Positions 23,172 to 31,727 of a stretch of DNA of 49,611 nt are shown here, one piece after another. Below the pieces are notes generated by a model that saw nothing but the letters and a program-made list of their open reading frames with translations, was not told the DNA's origin and searched no databases. The position numbers and the translations under genes are program-made. How positions within the stretch are numbered: the first letter of the stretch is position 1; each line of letters opens with the position of its first letter. The stretch comes from Euryarchaeota archaeon UBA88 (lineage in GTDB: Archaea > Thermoplasmatota > Poseidoniia > Poseidoniales > Poseidoniaceae): the NCBI GenBank assembly GCA_002499545.1, contig DAME01000038.1, positions 1-49,611 on the forward strand, written 5' to 3'.

Positions 23172-24830
23172 TCACAGATACCCCTGGAAGGTTTCACAAT
23201 ATGCAAACTTCTCTTCGGTGTAGAGTGCATCTTGGTAAACCAGTAGCGGCAGAACATCAGTACCATCAGACCACTTGCCCATGTTTCTCAGCGTTTCACT
23301 GTCGATCAAATGGTTGTAGGCCCAGTCTTCGGTAATGGTATCACCTCTGCTTCTGGCGACAACCCAATCGGCTTGTGCATCAATGCGCCGATAGACGCCG
23401 AAATCAGCCAGTCGGTCGTGAACCGAGTCAGTCGGCAGGTAGTGGGTGCCTACCAAGCGAGGGAACCCATACAAATCACTCTGCAGTTCAATGTAGAGGA
23501 CGTGCTCATTGGGTAAGTCGCTGAATACTTGTTGATGGTACACACTGTAGCACGCATCAACGGTCATGTCATCAACACCTCGAGCAATGTGTACCATCGT
23601 GTGTTCCGGCATCTTTGACCAATTTGGCTGCAGTGATACTTGGTTAGGACGGGTCCAACCAGATTCAATATCGATGAACAGCGTTTCATTTCCCCACCCT
23701 CGTTCCATTGCTTCGTACAACTGAGTGAACGCATACGCTCCACCAAGACTGTGTCCCCCAATCCACAGGTGACTCGCATCAACGGTGACATTGCCCAGTG
23801 CTTGGTCGACAGAAGAATGCCGCAGTTCCCCAAGGGCAACCGTTTCGACAGTGTCAAGGGCTGCTGCGATGGCTTTAGCTCGGTATTCATGGTGTGGATA
23901 ATTCGATGCTCCTTCAACATCGATGCCTTTCAATCCTTCAGGAATAGGTGGGTCGATGTGGGACGGGTACTGCACGAAAGCCACAGCCATTCCTCGGGCC
24001 GTAAGGTGAGCAATCCAATCGGTATATTCTTCGTACACTGGATAGCCCCATCCGTGACTCAACAGTGCTAATGGAATTGAGTTGAGGGGTAACTCGGACG
24101 ACAATTCTGGAAGGGTGAGGTAGACCGAAAATTCGATGTCGCCTTCTTCAGCCAAGATGACCTTTGCTACGTCATCGGGCATGGAGTATGGGTGAACCGT
24201 CATGGTCGTGTCAAAAGGACCAGGTTCGGCTCCGTAGCCAATCACTGGAGCATCGGGGGGCGATGGAGCGATACCAATCATTGCGGGAATACCTGGCATG
24301 ACCAGCCATGCTGCAAAGAAAATACCGAACAAATGAAGCGTACCTGCAACAAACGATGTTCTTGATTCACGATTGGGAAGAGTTGGTAAGCCGTTGATGG
24401 CAAGAAGCGTTGAGATTATAATCACACCGTAGACGGTTGGAAGAAGGAGAAACGCTCCTCTTAGATAGAACACGTCGAGCATGAAATAGAGAACGGTAAA
24501 GCCTGTGAACAGACCGAGAAAAAACAGCAAGATGCGACGAACAACTTTGTTCATTACTTCTCCCTTAAGACGCGATTGAACCGTGACGAGTGATGCAAAT
24601 AACATCAGCAAGGTGCAGAAGAAAACCACGCCAATGTTTTCCCGCATCAGGAGGGTAGCCTGAAGGGCGCGATAGGCGTGTGGCCAGACTGCATCACTGA
24701 GGTTGCTGCCTGATGAAAAGAGCACGATTGGTTGGACGACAGAGGCACAAAAGCCCGATGCTATGATGAGCGGTTCAATCCATTTTCGAGCCGGTTGGGA
24801 GGTCGTAACATCGAGTATGGCACCCTCCAT
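23172..24830 (-). CDS. Membrane-anchored alpha/beta hydrolase
   Basis: The first 190 residues contain five TM helices (about 20-40, 65-83, 98-120, 124-147, 160-182). The rest is an alpha/beta-hydrolase domain with the nucleophile elbow GGHSLGG (Ser near residue 357) and an oxyanion-type LLSHGWGYP near 260. It resembles PAF-acetylhydrolase or lipase-like proteins. Domain order suggests the hydrolase acts outside the membrane. Substrate unknown; a lipid or ester is the likely class. It lies downstream of srp54 on the same strand with a 108-nt gap and has its own TATA-like element. Confidence 0.78.
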   Translation of the reverse strand: MEGAILDVTTSQPARKWIEPLIIASGFCASVVQPIVLFSSGSNLSDAVWPHAYRALQATLLMRENIGVVFFCTLLMLFASLVTVQSRLKGEVMNKVVRRILLFFLGLFTGFTVLYFMLDVFYLRGAFLLLPTVYGVIIISTLLAINGLPTLPNRESRTSFVAGTLHLFGIFFAAWLVMPGIPAMIGIAPSPPDAPVIGYGAEPGPFDTTMTVHPYSMPDDVAKVILAEEGDIEFSVYLTLPELSSELPLNSIPLALLSHGWGYPVYEEYTDWIAHLTARGMAVAFVQYPSHIDPPIPEGLKGIDVEGASNYPHHEYRAKAIAAALDTVETVALGELRHSSVDQALGNVTVDASHLWIGGHSLGGAYAFTQLYEAMERGWGNETLFIDIESGWTRPNQVSLQPNWSKMPEHTMVHIARGVDDMTVDACYSVYHQQVFSDLPNEHVLYIELQSDLYGFPRLVGTHYLPTDSVHDRLADFGVYRRIDAQADWVVARSRGDTITEDWAYNHLIDSETLRNMGKWSDGTDVLPLLVYQDALYTEEKFAYCETFQGYL

Positions 24831-24852
24831 GATGCAATGTCGCCATGCCTTG

Positions 24853-24863
24853 CACTAAAATGG
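24853..24863 (-). promoter_or_regulatory. TATA-like element for the membrane hydrolase
   Basis: Minus strand CCATTTTAGTG, centred about 27 nt before the ATG at 24830. Confidence 0.35.
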
Positions 24864-24938
24864 TCGTATTCAGTCGTACCAACTTCAAACTGGTGTCAAG
24901 ACTTCTGATGAAGCGTAGTTCATGTCGAAGTGATGGCC

Positions 24939-26309
24939 TTACATTCCAAATGACGACGGGTCCAAATCCATGTCGCCATCTTTCATCATCTTCCGCATTT
25001 GCTTGTTGAGTTTTCTGTTCCCACCCATTCCCTTCATCATCTTGCGGGAGCGATTCCACTGAGCAATCAATTCACGCACGTCTTTTTCACGAACTCCTGA
25101 GCCTCGTGCAACCCGTCGAATACGATCGGCCTTGATTTTTGCAGGTTCGTTCTTTTCCCAAGCAGTCATGCTGTCCATAATGGTTCGATAGCGGTCGAGG
25201 TTGCCTTGCATGGCTTCTTTTTGACCCTTTGACATCGCCCCCATTCCTCCAAGCATGTTACCTGGTAGGAACGACATCAACTTGTCAATGGTCCCGACTT
25301 TGGCCATCATTTCCATTTGCTTGTACATGTCATTGAGGGTGAATCGTCCACTCATCAAACGCTGCGTCAATCGCATGGCTTCCTCTTCATCAAGGTCGTC
25401 AGGTGCTAAATCAATCAGCCCCTGAATATCTCCCATACCGAGAAGTCGTGAAATAAAGCGGTCTGATTCGAATTTCTCAAGGTCTGGCACGTTTTCACCC
25501 GTACCGATGTGAACAATGGGAGCGCCCGTAGCAGCAACAGCGGAAAGTGCACCACCACCTCGAGCAGTACCGTCGAGTTTGGTGATGACGATGCCGGTTA
25601 CTCCAGCCAATGAGTGGAATGATGCCGCCACCGGTCCTGCGGCTTGACCAACTTGTGCATCGATGACCAACCATCGTTCACTGGCACGGGTAATGGAGGA
25701 GATTTGCTCTAATTCGTCAACCAACTCTTGGTCAAGTTGGTGACGTCCGGCCGTATCGACAATGACGAGGTCTGCAGCAGCGCATGCGGCAAGACCGTTA
25801 CGAACAATGGTCGGTGCATCCTTGGTATCTGGCTCGCCGTAGACTTGAACGGTTGAGTCTTCCAACAGCTGTGTAAGTTGGGCATAAGCACCCGGTCGAT
25901 GGACGTCTGCTTCGATGACCGCAACGCGCAAGCCATGCTTTTTGCGATACCATTCAGCAAGTTTTGCCGTTGTAGTGGTTTTACCCTGTCCGTACAGTCC
26001 CACCAGCAACAGCGTAGCACCGTGCGGTTGGAATTGATGGGAAGGGCCGAGCAATCGGACCAATTCTGTGTAGAGGATGTTCATTGCATGGGTTTGCAAT
26101 GTAAGTCCCGGACGAGGCTCTTCCTCTCGAAGCCGAGATTCCAATTTTTCGACTAGTTCTTTGGTTTGACGTACGTTAAAATCCGCCTCTTGAAGCGCTC
26201 TTCGAAGACTTCGCGTCATTTCTCGAAGTTCTTCTTCATCCAGCTTACGCTTGTTCTTCAGCAAACCAATGGAACGAAAGATACCGCGAGATAGACCTTC
26301 CAGTGCCAT
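24939..26309 (-). CDS. srp54: Signal recognition particle GTPase SRP54
   Basis: Binds signal peptides emerging from the ribosome and, with 7S RNA and FtsY, delivers them to the translocon. The N domain is residues 1-90. The GTPase motifs are GLYGQGKTTTTAKLA (G1), ADVHRPGAY, DTAGRH (G3) and TKLDGTARGGGALS (G4 and beyond). The methionine-rich M domain runs from about 320 to the end (MYKQMEMMAK, FLPGNMLGGMG, SRKMMKGMGG). At 456 residues it has normal length. It lies 52 nt downstream of a Get3/ArsA-type ATPase gene on the same strand. The 7S RNA gene was not seen here. Confidence 0.97.
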   Translation of the reverse strand: MALEGLSRGIFRSIGLLKNKRKLDEEELREMTRSLRRALQEADFNVRQTKELVEKLESRLREEEPRPGLTLQTHAMNILYTELVRLLGPSHQFQPHGATLLLVGLYGQGKTTTTAKLAEWYRKKHGLRVAVIEADVHRPGAYAQLTQLLEDSTVQVYGEPDTKDAPTIVRNGLAACAAADLVIVDTAGRHQLDQELVDELEQISSITRASERWLVIDAQVGQAAGPVAASFHSLAGVTGIVITKLDGTARGGGALSAVAATGAPIVHIGTGENVPDLEKFESDRFISRLLGMGDIQGLIDLAPDDLDEEEAMRLTQRLMSGRFTLNDMYKQMEMMAKVGTIDKLMSFLPGNMLGGMGAMSKGQKEAMQGNLDRYRTIMDSMTAWEKNEPAKIKADRIRRVARGSGVREKDVRELIAQWNRSRKMMKGMGGNRKLNKQMRKMMKDGDMDLDPSSFGM

Positions 26310-26361
26310 GGTCTACCCTGTGTGTAGTCCCATTTCAAACCACCCATTCAGTACTTTGAGA

Positions 26362-27618
26362 TTATTCCTGCACGAGGGGTATGTCGAGTCGAAGAACATC
26401 GTTTTCCAGTTTTGCTTGCACCTGACTTGCCTTGGTGGGAACCTGAGTCTTCACTTCTCGTTCACGACCGTTTAATCCAACATACAGTACACCGTCATCG
26501 CTTCGAAGTGACAGTTCATCGCGTTGAATACCCGGATAGTGAAGATATATTCGTTCAATTTCGCCATCGACTTCTCGCCTCATACCTCGATGAATTGAAT
26601 GCTTGATCACGTCTCCAACCTCGTGTGGTCCCAGTGAATCGTCAAGAATCTTCACCTCTCCGTAAAGTTTGGTTCCGACTGCTCGTAGTTTCTCAAGTCC
26701 AACGACTTCAGTATCCATCAGTTCCATGGTGCCAAGTGCGACGTTTTCGAGTTTTGAATCGAGTTCAGCGATGCGCTCAAGTTCAGCTTTGCGACGGTTA
26801 GCGAGGAAAGGGTGGTCGAATTCTGGCGTGACCCTGTTCACCAGACAGTTTGGAACTGGTAGTTGGTATTCGCTCAAGGATTCATGGGCTCGTAGTGTTT
26901 CGTTGATTCCCATCCGTTCGGGAATTGTCACGAGGGTGAACGACGTCACATCCTCATCGGATAAGACTCGCCGAACATGGAGTACTCGACGTCGAAACCG
27001 TTCGAGTTCTTCCTTCATTGAATCGCTTTCTTTGCGCCCGAACAGCATTGAACGAAGTCCACCTGAAACCCGCATCATGCGTATCAGTCGGTCGGACCAT
27101 GATTCGATCAGTTCAGGCAACGAAAGGAACCGAAGTGTGTGTCCTGTAGGCGCAGTATCGAACACGATGACGTCCCAAGTGGGGTCTTCGACATGTTTCA
27201 AAAGTTGGTCGAAGGCCATCGCCTCGTCCAGTCCAGGGATGACCATGTCGGAGGTTTGAACTTCAGAACGCATTTCTTCCATTTCTTTCTTAGCGCTTGG
27301 GTCAAGCATCATGCCCAGTCCACTGAGGCCTCCCATTCCACCTGAACCCATTCCGTTCATGAGTTCGCCAATCTTTGGAAGAGCTGCAGAAATCTTCGAT
27401 TCAGGGTCCATTTCAAGTCCAAACAAGCCTTCAACACCTTCGATAGGTGTGGGTTCAGAACCAATTTCTACACCCAACGAATCAGATGTTGAATGTGCAG
27501 GGTCACTTGACACAAGCAATACCCGCAGGCCCGAATCAGCAAGCCATACGGCAGTTGCAGCGGAAGTTGTGGTTTTACCCACGCCACCTTTTCCTCCAAA
27601 CAACAGTAGACGCGCCAT
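26362..27618 (-). CDS. Get3d/ArsA-type ATPase with C-terminal alpha-crystallin-like domain
   Basis: An ArsA/Get3-family ATPase, 418 residues from ATG 27618 (MARLLLFGGKGGVGKTTT). The frame opens at 27741, but that extension runs into the divergent gene. The deviant Walker A is KGGVGKTT, and the A-loop DTAPTGHTLRFLSLPELI is the Get3/ArsA signature. The zinc CxxC of classical Get3 is absent: the matching region reads NRVTPEFDHPFLANRRKAELE. The last 80 residues (YLHYPGIQRDELSLRSDDG, ending LRLDIPLVQE) look like the ArsA_HSP20/alpha-crystallin domain. This combination fits Get3d proteins rather than arsenite pumps. No arsB or arsR is nearby. It is directly upstream of srp54. Confidence 0.9.
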   Translation of the reverse strand: MARLLLFGGKGGVGKTTTSAATAVWLADSGLRVLLVSSDPAHSTSDSLGVEIGSEPTPIEGVEGLFGLEMDPESKISAALPKIGELMNGMGSGGMGGLSGLGMMLDPSAKKEMEEMRSEVQTSDMVIPGLDEAMAFDQLLKHVEDPTWDVIVFDTAPTGHTLRFLSLPELIESWSDRLIRMMRVSGGLRSMLFGRKESDSMKEELERFRRRVLHVRRVLSDEDVTSFTLVTIPERMGINETLRAHESLSEYQLPVPNCLVNRVTPEFDHPFLANRRKAELERIAELDSKLENVALGTMELMDTEVVGLEKLRAVGTKLYGEVKILDDSLGPHEVGDVIKHSIHRGMRREVDGEIERIYLHYPGIQRDELSLRSDDGVLYVGLNGREREVKTQVPTKASQVQAKLENDVLRLDIPLVQE

Positions 27619-27707
27619 GGTGTGTCGTGTGCTTGCCAGTCTTTGAATCCAACGATGAGGGGCCAATGAAGCATTGACTTGATGAAGGAAAACATAGCCC
27701 GCAGAAC

Positions 27708-28490
27708 ATGGCATCGAACTTTCTGCTGTTTCAAGTGGCAAGTGTCTGTGCGCTGTTAGGTATGACGCTTGGTTGGCGGGGTGTCATGACCCGGTACTCA
27801 GGTTTTTACGATTTACCAACTGCGTGGAGCAACGTCTTTTGGGGGATTCTCATCGGAGGTTTTTACGGTTCACTCACGCACAATTTCATTGTCATACCCT
27901 ACCTTGAGTTGATTCAGAATGATAAAGCAGAAGTCGTGAACCCCCTCAATCTCCTTCTGCTTTGTTTGTTGGCTTCAGTGGCGGTGCATCTGCTTCTTCG
28001 ACGTGACAGAGTTCGTCGTGGAAGTTCACAGCCAACCAGTGGATGGGCTCTCGGACTTGCGATGGGTGGAATGATGGCAATGGTGTTCATCCTTCGGATC
28101 TTAGAGACATTCGAGATCAGTCCTCAAACTGTGATTACCATTCTCTGTTTAGGATTATTTGGACCTCGTTGTGAAGCACTTATTTCCTCTTTCCAAGGCC
28201 ACCTCATGCTTCAAGGAAAGCGTTGGGGTGCTGTCCTACGTGGTACTTTCTGGCGATGTTCGTACGTCGTAATGTTTGCATTTGCGCTGGTAAATCCTTC
28301 CGGATGGATTTTCATTATTCCTGCGACACTTATCTTCAACAAATCCTCCGAGGCATGGATTTGGGATTCACTGCCGAAAGAAGGAAAAAAGCGTTTACGG
28401 AAGATTTGGGCTCGAAACGCTCGTCAGCAGATAGCAGATGATTCTGTCGTCGTGGGCTCTCAAAGCGATGCAATCTCCCAGGGAGAATGA
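27708..28490 (+). CDS. Polytopic membrane protein, unknown
   Basis: A 260-residue protein with about six TM helices (from residue 4 on, including FLLFQVASVCALLGMTLGW, NLLLLCLLASVAVHLLL and SYVVMFAFALVNPSGWIFII) and a basic C-terminus (GKKRLRKIWARNARQQ). No family recognised. It is divergent from the ArsA-type gene with 89 nt between starts. The stop codon sits inside a terminator-like hairpin. Confidence 0.72.
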   Translation: MASNFLLFQVASVCALLGMTLGWRGVMTRYSGFYDLPTAWSNVFWGILIGGFYGSLTHNFIVIPYLELIQNDKAEVVNPLNLLLLCLLASVAVHLLLRRDRVRRGSSQPTSGWALGLAMGGMMAMVFILRILETFEISPQTVITILCLGLFGPRCEALISSFQGHLMLQGKRWGAVLRGTFWRCSYVVMFAFALVNPSGWIFIIPATLIFNKSSEAWIWDSLPKEGKKRLRKIWARNARQQIADDSVVVGSQSDAISQGE

Positions 28491-28506
28491 TTTTTTTCTC
28501 CCCTGG
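28478..28506 (+). terminator. Hairpin spanning the stop codon, with T7 loop
   Basis: CCAGGGAG (28478-28485) can pair with CTCCCCTGG (28498-28506) with one bulged C. The loop holds the TGA stop and seven Ts. A second T-run (TTTTTT) follows at about 28523. Candidate terminator for the membrane protein gene. Confidence 0.45.
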
Positions 28507-28623
28507 CGCCAAAAAGGGCTATTTTTTATGTACATATATGCTTACTAAAGGCATAAAGAGACATGATTATCGGAAAAAGCGCTCATCACAATTAAGCATT
28601 TTCGGGGTGTTCCGCACGCAAGC

Positions 28624-28632
28624 GTTATACAA
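28624..28632 (+). promoter_or_regulatory. TATA-like element for transglutaminase operon
   Basis: GTTATACAA, centred about 26 nt before the ATG at 28653, consistent with a leaderless first gene of the tgl-trkA-trkH run. Confidence 0.45.
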
Positions 28633-28652
28633 CGCCGGCCCAACGAAAGTTC

Positions 28653-30302
28653 ATGGGTTCCTGCCCGTATTGCCAAAGCGTTACCTATCCGGGCGACAGC
28701 ATTTGTTATTCATGTGGACGAATCTTGGCAAATATTCGGTCGGACAAGTTCGCTTTAGAGCAACAATTTCACGAAGGTAGTATGGATACGACCTACAAAA
28801 TGACCAAGCGACCATCCGCTCGTGGCATGGTGCAAACTCACACCGGTCGTCGAAAAAATCTCATGAAGCGGAAACGCAACAAAACCAGACATCTTGTGGT
28901 ACTGTTTTTCATTGCTTTCATCATGCTTTCACCCCAAGTTCGCGAGAACCTGTTTCAAAAGTGGGCACCAGGTGCTAACGAGTACGTCTTACTCAGTTTT
29001 TCTGAATTCCACATGTATCCAAACGAGGCGACTTTTACCCTCGAACGAGCTGTTGAAGTTTCCAGTTCAGGCGTGAACGGCGCATACTATGAGGAAATCC
29101 CAATTCCTTCGGACGAAACGTCGCTCATCGATTCCTCGACTGATTTCCACTTTACCAACGGTAGCATTCCAAGTTCCACTTCTACGATACAAAAAGTGAA
29201 TAGGATTCTTCTGAACGTAGGGGACTCCGGGAATGCTGTTCTTGATTCTGTAACGATTCCACTGAACGGTTTACCCACCAAGGACTATGATGACCGAGTC
29301 ATCACTTCTCGTGGGCACTCGGTATGGTGGCCCGGATACGGAACCGAAGACACCTCATGCAAAGTTGCACAATGCGTGAAAGTGGAACTCGCACTCGGGG
29401 CTGGAGAAGTAGCAATTCTCTCCTATCAAGTGACGGTCACCAGTACTTCGTATTCGTGGTGGGATGCTGCTCGAGTCGATTCTCGAATTGACGGTATTGA
29501 TGAGGGTATTAACGTCGACAACAGCGGGACTTTTGACGACATAGAGAACCGTGGGAATGGGGAGAGGCACCGTAATTTCACCGATGAGCGATGGTACAAT
29601 CGTGGAATTGTGGATGGAGAAGATCTCGGATATGCAATCGATGGACAGCACGAAATTGTCAATCAAACTGCCAACAGTATTCTCTCCAACCTTCCTGAAA
29701 ACAGCAAAGACAACGCCTATGCTTACGCTCGTGAAGCCTTTGATTATCTCTTAACGTTCGTCACCTATGACAAGCAGGCACCAAGGATATCACGCAGTGG
29801 CCCTGCATGTCTCGAAGCCCAAACCGGTGATTGTGACGACCAAACCAATGCCTTCCTCTCATTGCTGCGGGTGAAAGGGGTACCTGGATGGTACGTGTTT
29901 GGTGTATTGGCTACCAACGAATTTTCAAGTTGGGAAGCCCACGCTTGGTCGTACATTCAACTTCCAATGAGTGATGATTGGTGTGAGAGTCGAAATATTG
30001 CACTTCACTCTTGTTTCGTTGAAGCGTCAGTTGACGTTGTCAACAACAAGTGGCTACTCCACACTCCAAATGCATATATTTCATGGATTGAAGAATACGA
30101 CAGTACTGGACAGAAAGTTCACAATATCTACTACACGTGGGGAGCAAACTCGAAGATTGACCGTTCACCTCCTGCGTACACCACCATTGGGATGCCAGAA
30201 CAAACGGGTGGATTCTATGAAGTCAAAGTACTTCCTGAAAACAATGATTATTTCTTCCAAGGTTGGGGTAAGTTAGCGTACAACCAAGTCAAACAGTGGT
30301 GA
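28653..30302 (+). CDS. Zinc-ribbon, TM-anchored transglutaminase-like protein
   Basis: A 549-residue protein. The cytoplasmic N-terminus has a zinc ribbon (CPYC near residue 4, CYSC near 18), followed by a basic stretch and one TM helix (about 77-96). The large C-terminal part is outside. It contains a beta-rich domain, then a transglutaminase-like core with the full Cys-His-Asp triad: C394 in GDCDDQT, H430 in EAHAW, D461 in ASVDVV. Such proteins act as cysteine peptidases or amidases, or crosslink. It is followed 4 nt later by trkA, with an SD site overlapping its stop codon. Confidence 0.85.
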   Translation: MGSCPYCQSVTYPGDSICYSCGRILANIRSDKFALEQQFHEGSMDTTYKMTKRPSARGMVQTHTGRRKNLMKRKRNKTRHLVVLFFIAFIMLSPQVRENLFQKWAPGANEYVLLSFSEFHMYPNEATFTLERAVEVSSSGVNGAYYEEIPIPSDETSLIDSSTDFHFTNGSIPSSTSTIQKVNRILLNVGDSGNAVLDSVTIPLNGLPTKDYDDRVITSRGHSVWWPGYGTEDTSCKVAQCVKVELALGAGEVAILSYQVTVTSTSYSWWDAARVDSRIDGIDEGINVDNSGTFDDIENRGNGERHRNFTDERWYNRGIVDGEDLGYAIDGQHEIVNQTANSILSNLPENSKDNAYAYAREAFDYLLTFVTYDKQAPRISRSGPACLEAQTGDCDDQTNAFLSLLRVKGVPGWYVFGVLATNEFSSWEAHAWSYIQLPMSDDWCESRNIALHSCFVEASVDVVNNKWLLHTPNAYISWIEEYDSTGQKVHNIYYTWGANSKIDRSPPAYTTIGMPEQTGGFYEVKVLPENNDYFFQGWGKLAYNQVKQW

Positions 30303-30303
30303 T
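30298..30303 (+). promoter_or_regulatory. Shine-Dalgarno site of trkA
   Basis: GGTGAT overlaps the stop codon of the transglutaminase gene and is 3 nt before the ATG at 30307. Confidence 0.5.
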
Positions 30304-30306
30304 TCG

Positions 30307-31725
30307 ATGCGTATAATCATTGGCGGAGCAGGTAGGGTAGGCACAGATATGGCTCGCGCATTACGAGCTGAAGATATGGACGTCGTCCTTGTAGACTCTG
30401 ATTCTCGGGCGGTTAAGAACGCACAGAATCTCGATGTATTGGTGATTCACGGAGATCTCACCACTCGCGAAAAGTTACACGAAGCGGGAATAGGAGAAGC
30501 AGAGGTATTTGTCGCTGCAACGAATTCTGATGAGCGTAATCTTCTGGCATGTGCGCTAGCAGAACATGCGCACATTGAAGTCGCTGGTGAAAAAGCAAAA
30601 CCCCTTCTTTCCATCTGTAGAGTTCGGGACATGAATTTCATCAACGAACAAAACAGCGGTATGTTGCAAGAATGGGCGAAAGTCAACCACGTAGTCAATC
30701 CGCTTGAAGGCGCAATCCGACGACTTCACTCCGGATTACGCTCATCGGCAATCGAGGAAGTGATTCCCTTTGGCCATGAAGCCTACATCATCGAATTAGA
30801 CATCACGGCAGAAGCAAAGCAGGTCGTCTTCCAAAGTCTTCGTGATGCAAGCGTGGTGATCGACGGTGGAATGCCGCTGATTGTAGGTTTGAAGCGTGAA
30901 GGTGAGAAGAGTTTGGTTCCTGACGGTGATTTCATGCTTATGCCGAACGACCGAGTGGCAGTCGCTACAACGGGACTTTCAAGTTTCAATCGAATTCTCA
31001 CTATTTTTGGTCATGAAGCTACTGATTTCCCATCTCAGCCACGTGTCGCTGTAATTGGAGCGAATAAGATTGGCAAGCGTATTGCTCGCGATTGGCTTGA
31101 ATCAGGTGCTTCAGTCACGGTCATAGAACGAGATTTGCAAGCTGCGAATGCGTTGTCAGGCACTTCAATTGGTTCGCACCCCCGCCTTGAGGTCATACAC
31201 GGTGATCACTTGGACCGCGATATTCTCACTGAAATCGGCATTCCCGAACATCACATCGCTATTGCAGCACTTGAGGACGACCTGGCAAGCATCGCTGCGG
31301 CCTTGTTAGCGAGTGACATGGGTGTGCAACGAACGGGTCTCCTGTTGTATGATGCGGATTTAGTGAAGGTCACTCAGCGTATGGGTATCACGTTTGCAGT
31401 TGACCGTAAGCGTGTTGCAGTCGATAACATGCTTGCTCAAATCCATACGAAAACTGCTGGCGGCTACGCGATTCTTTCGAACATTCCCAACATCGTCGGT
31501 GTAAGCATGTTGGTTTCACAGACCGCTAAATTCGCCGGAAAACGCATTTCTGATGCAACGTTTCCCGAATGGATGCGAATCGCATTCATTCAACGACAAA
31601 ACACCAACGGTACTTGGGAATCATTGCGACCCACTCCGGACAAACCATTGCTGGTTGATGATCGATTGATTATCTTCTGCAGTCCGGACCGAGTTGCTGA
31701 CCTCGAAAAACGGTTCAAGGTGTGA
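30307..31725 (+). CDS. trkA: Trk potassium uptake regulatory subunit TrkA
   Basis: A cytoplasmic nucleotide-binding gating subunit with two tandem RCK units. RCK 1 starts IIIGGAGRVGTDMARAL and has an acidic residue after the second strand (VLVDSDS) to bind NAD. RCK 2 starts near residue 245 (VAVIGANKIGKRIARDW). Each is followed by a TrkA_C domain. At 472 residues it has the full double-unit length. It binds NAD(H) or ATP and controls TrkH, whose gene overlaps its stop codon. The transglutaminase gene is immediately upstream. Confidence 0.96.
   Translation: MRIIIGGAGRVGTDMARALRAEDMDVVLVDSDSRAVKNAQNLDVLVIHGDLTTREKLHEAGIGEAEVFVAATNSDERNLLACALAEHAHIEVAGEKAKPLLSICRVRDMNFINEQNSGMLQEWAKVNHVVNPLEGAIRRLHSGLRSSAIEEVIPFGHEAYIIELDITAEAKQVVFQSLRDASVVIDGGMPLIVGLKREGEKSLVPDGDFMLMPNDRVAVATTGLSSFNRILTIFGHEATDFPSQPRVAVIGANKIGKRIARDWLESGASVTVIERDLQAANALSGTSIGSHPRLEVIHGDHLDRDILTEIGIPEHHIAIAALEDDLASIAAALLASDMGVQRTGLLLYDADLVKVTQRMGITFAVDRKRVAVDNMLAQIHTKTAGGYAILSNIPNIVGVSMLVSQTAKFAGKRISDATFPEWMRIAFIQRQNTNGTWESLRPTPDKPLLVDDRLIIFCSPDRVADLEKRFKV
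31717..31722 (+). promoter_or_regulatory. Shine-Dalgarno site of trkH
   Basis: AAGGTG at the end of trkA, 5 nt before the ATG at 31728. It favours this ATG over the overlapping GTG at 31722. Confidence 0.45.
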
Positions 31726-31727
31726 AC

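Noticed and set aside
26669..27259. 196-aa frame opposite the ArsA-type gene
   Set aside because: Ser/Arg-rich shadow; the opposite strand encodes clear Get3/ArsA motifs.
26362..27618. Arsenite efflux ATPase (ArsA) as resistance gene
   Set aside because: Single ATPase unit with alpha-crystallin-like C-terminus, no metal-binding Cys triad and no ars neighbours; a Get3-type role fits better.
28487..28780. 97-aa frame overlapping the start of the transglutaminase gene
   Set aside because: Runs through a hairpin, T-runs and the promoter-like element, and out of frame through the zinc ribbon.
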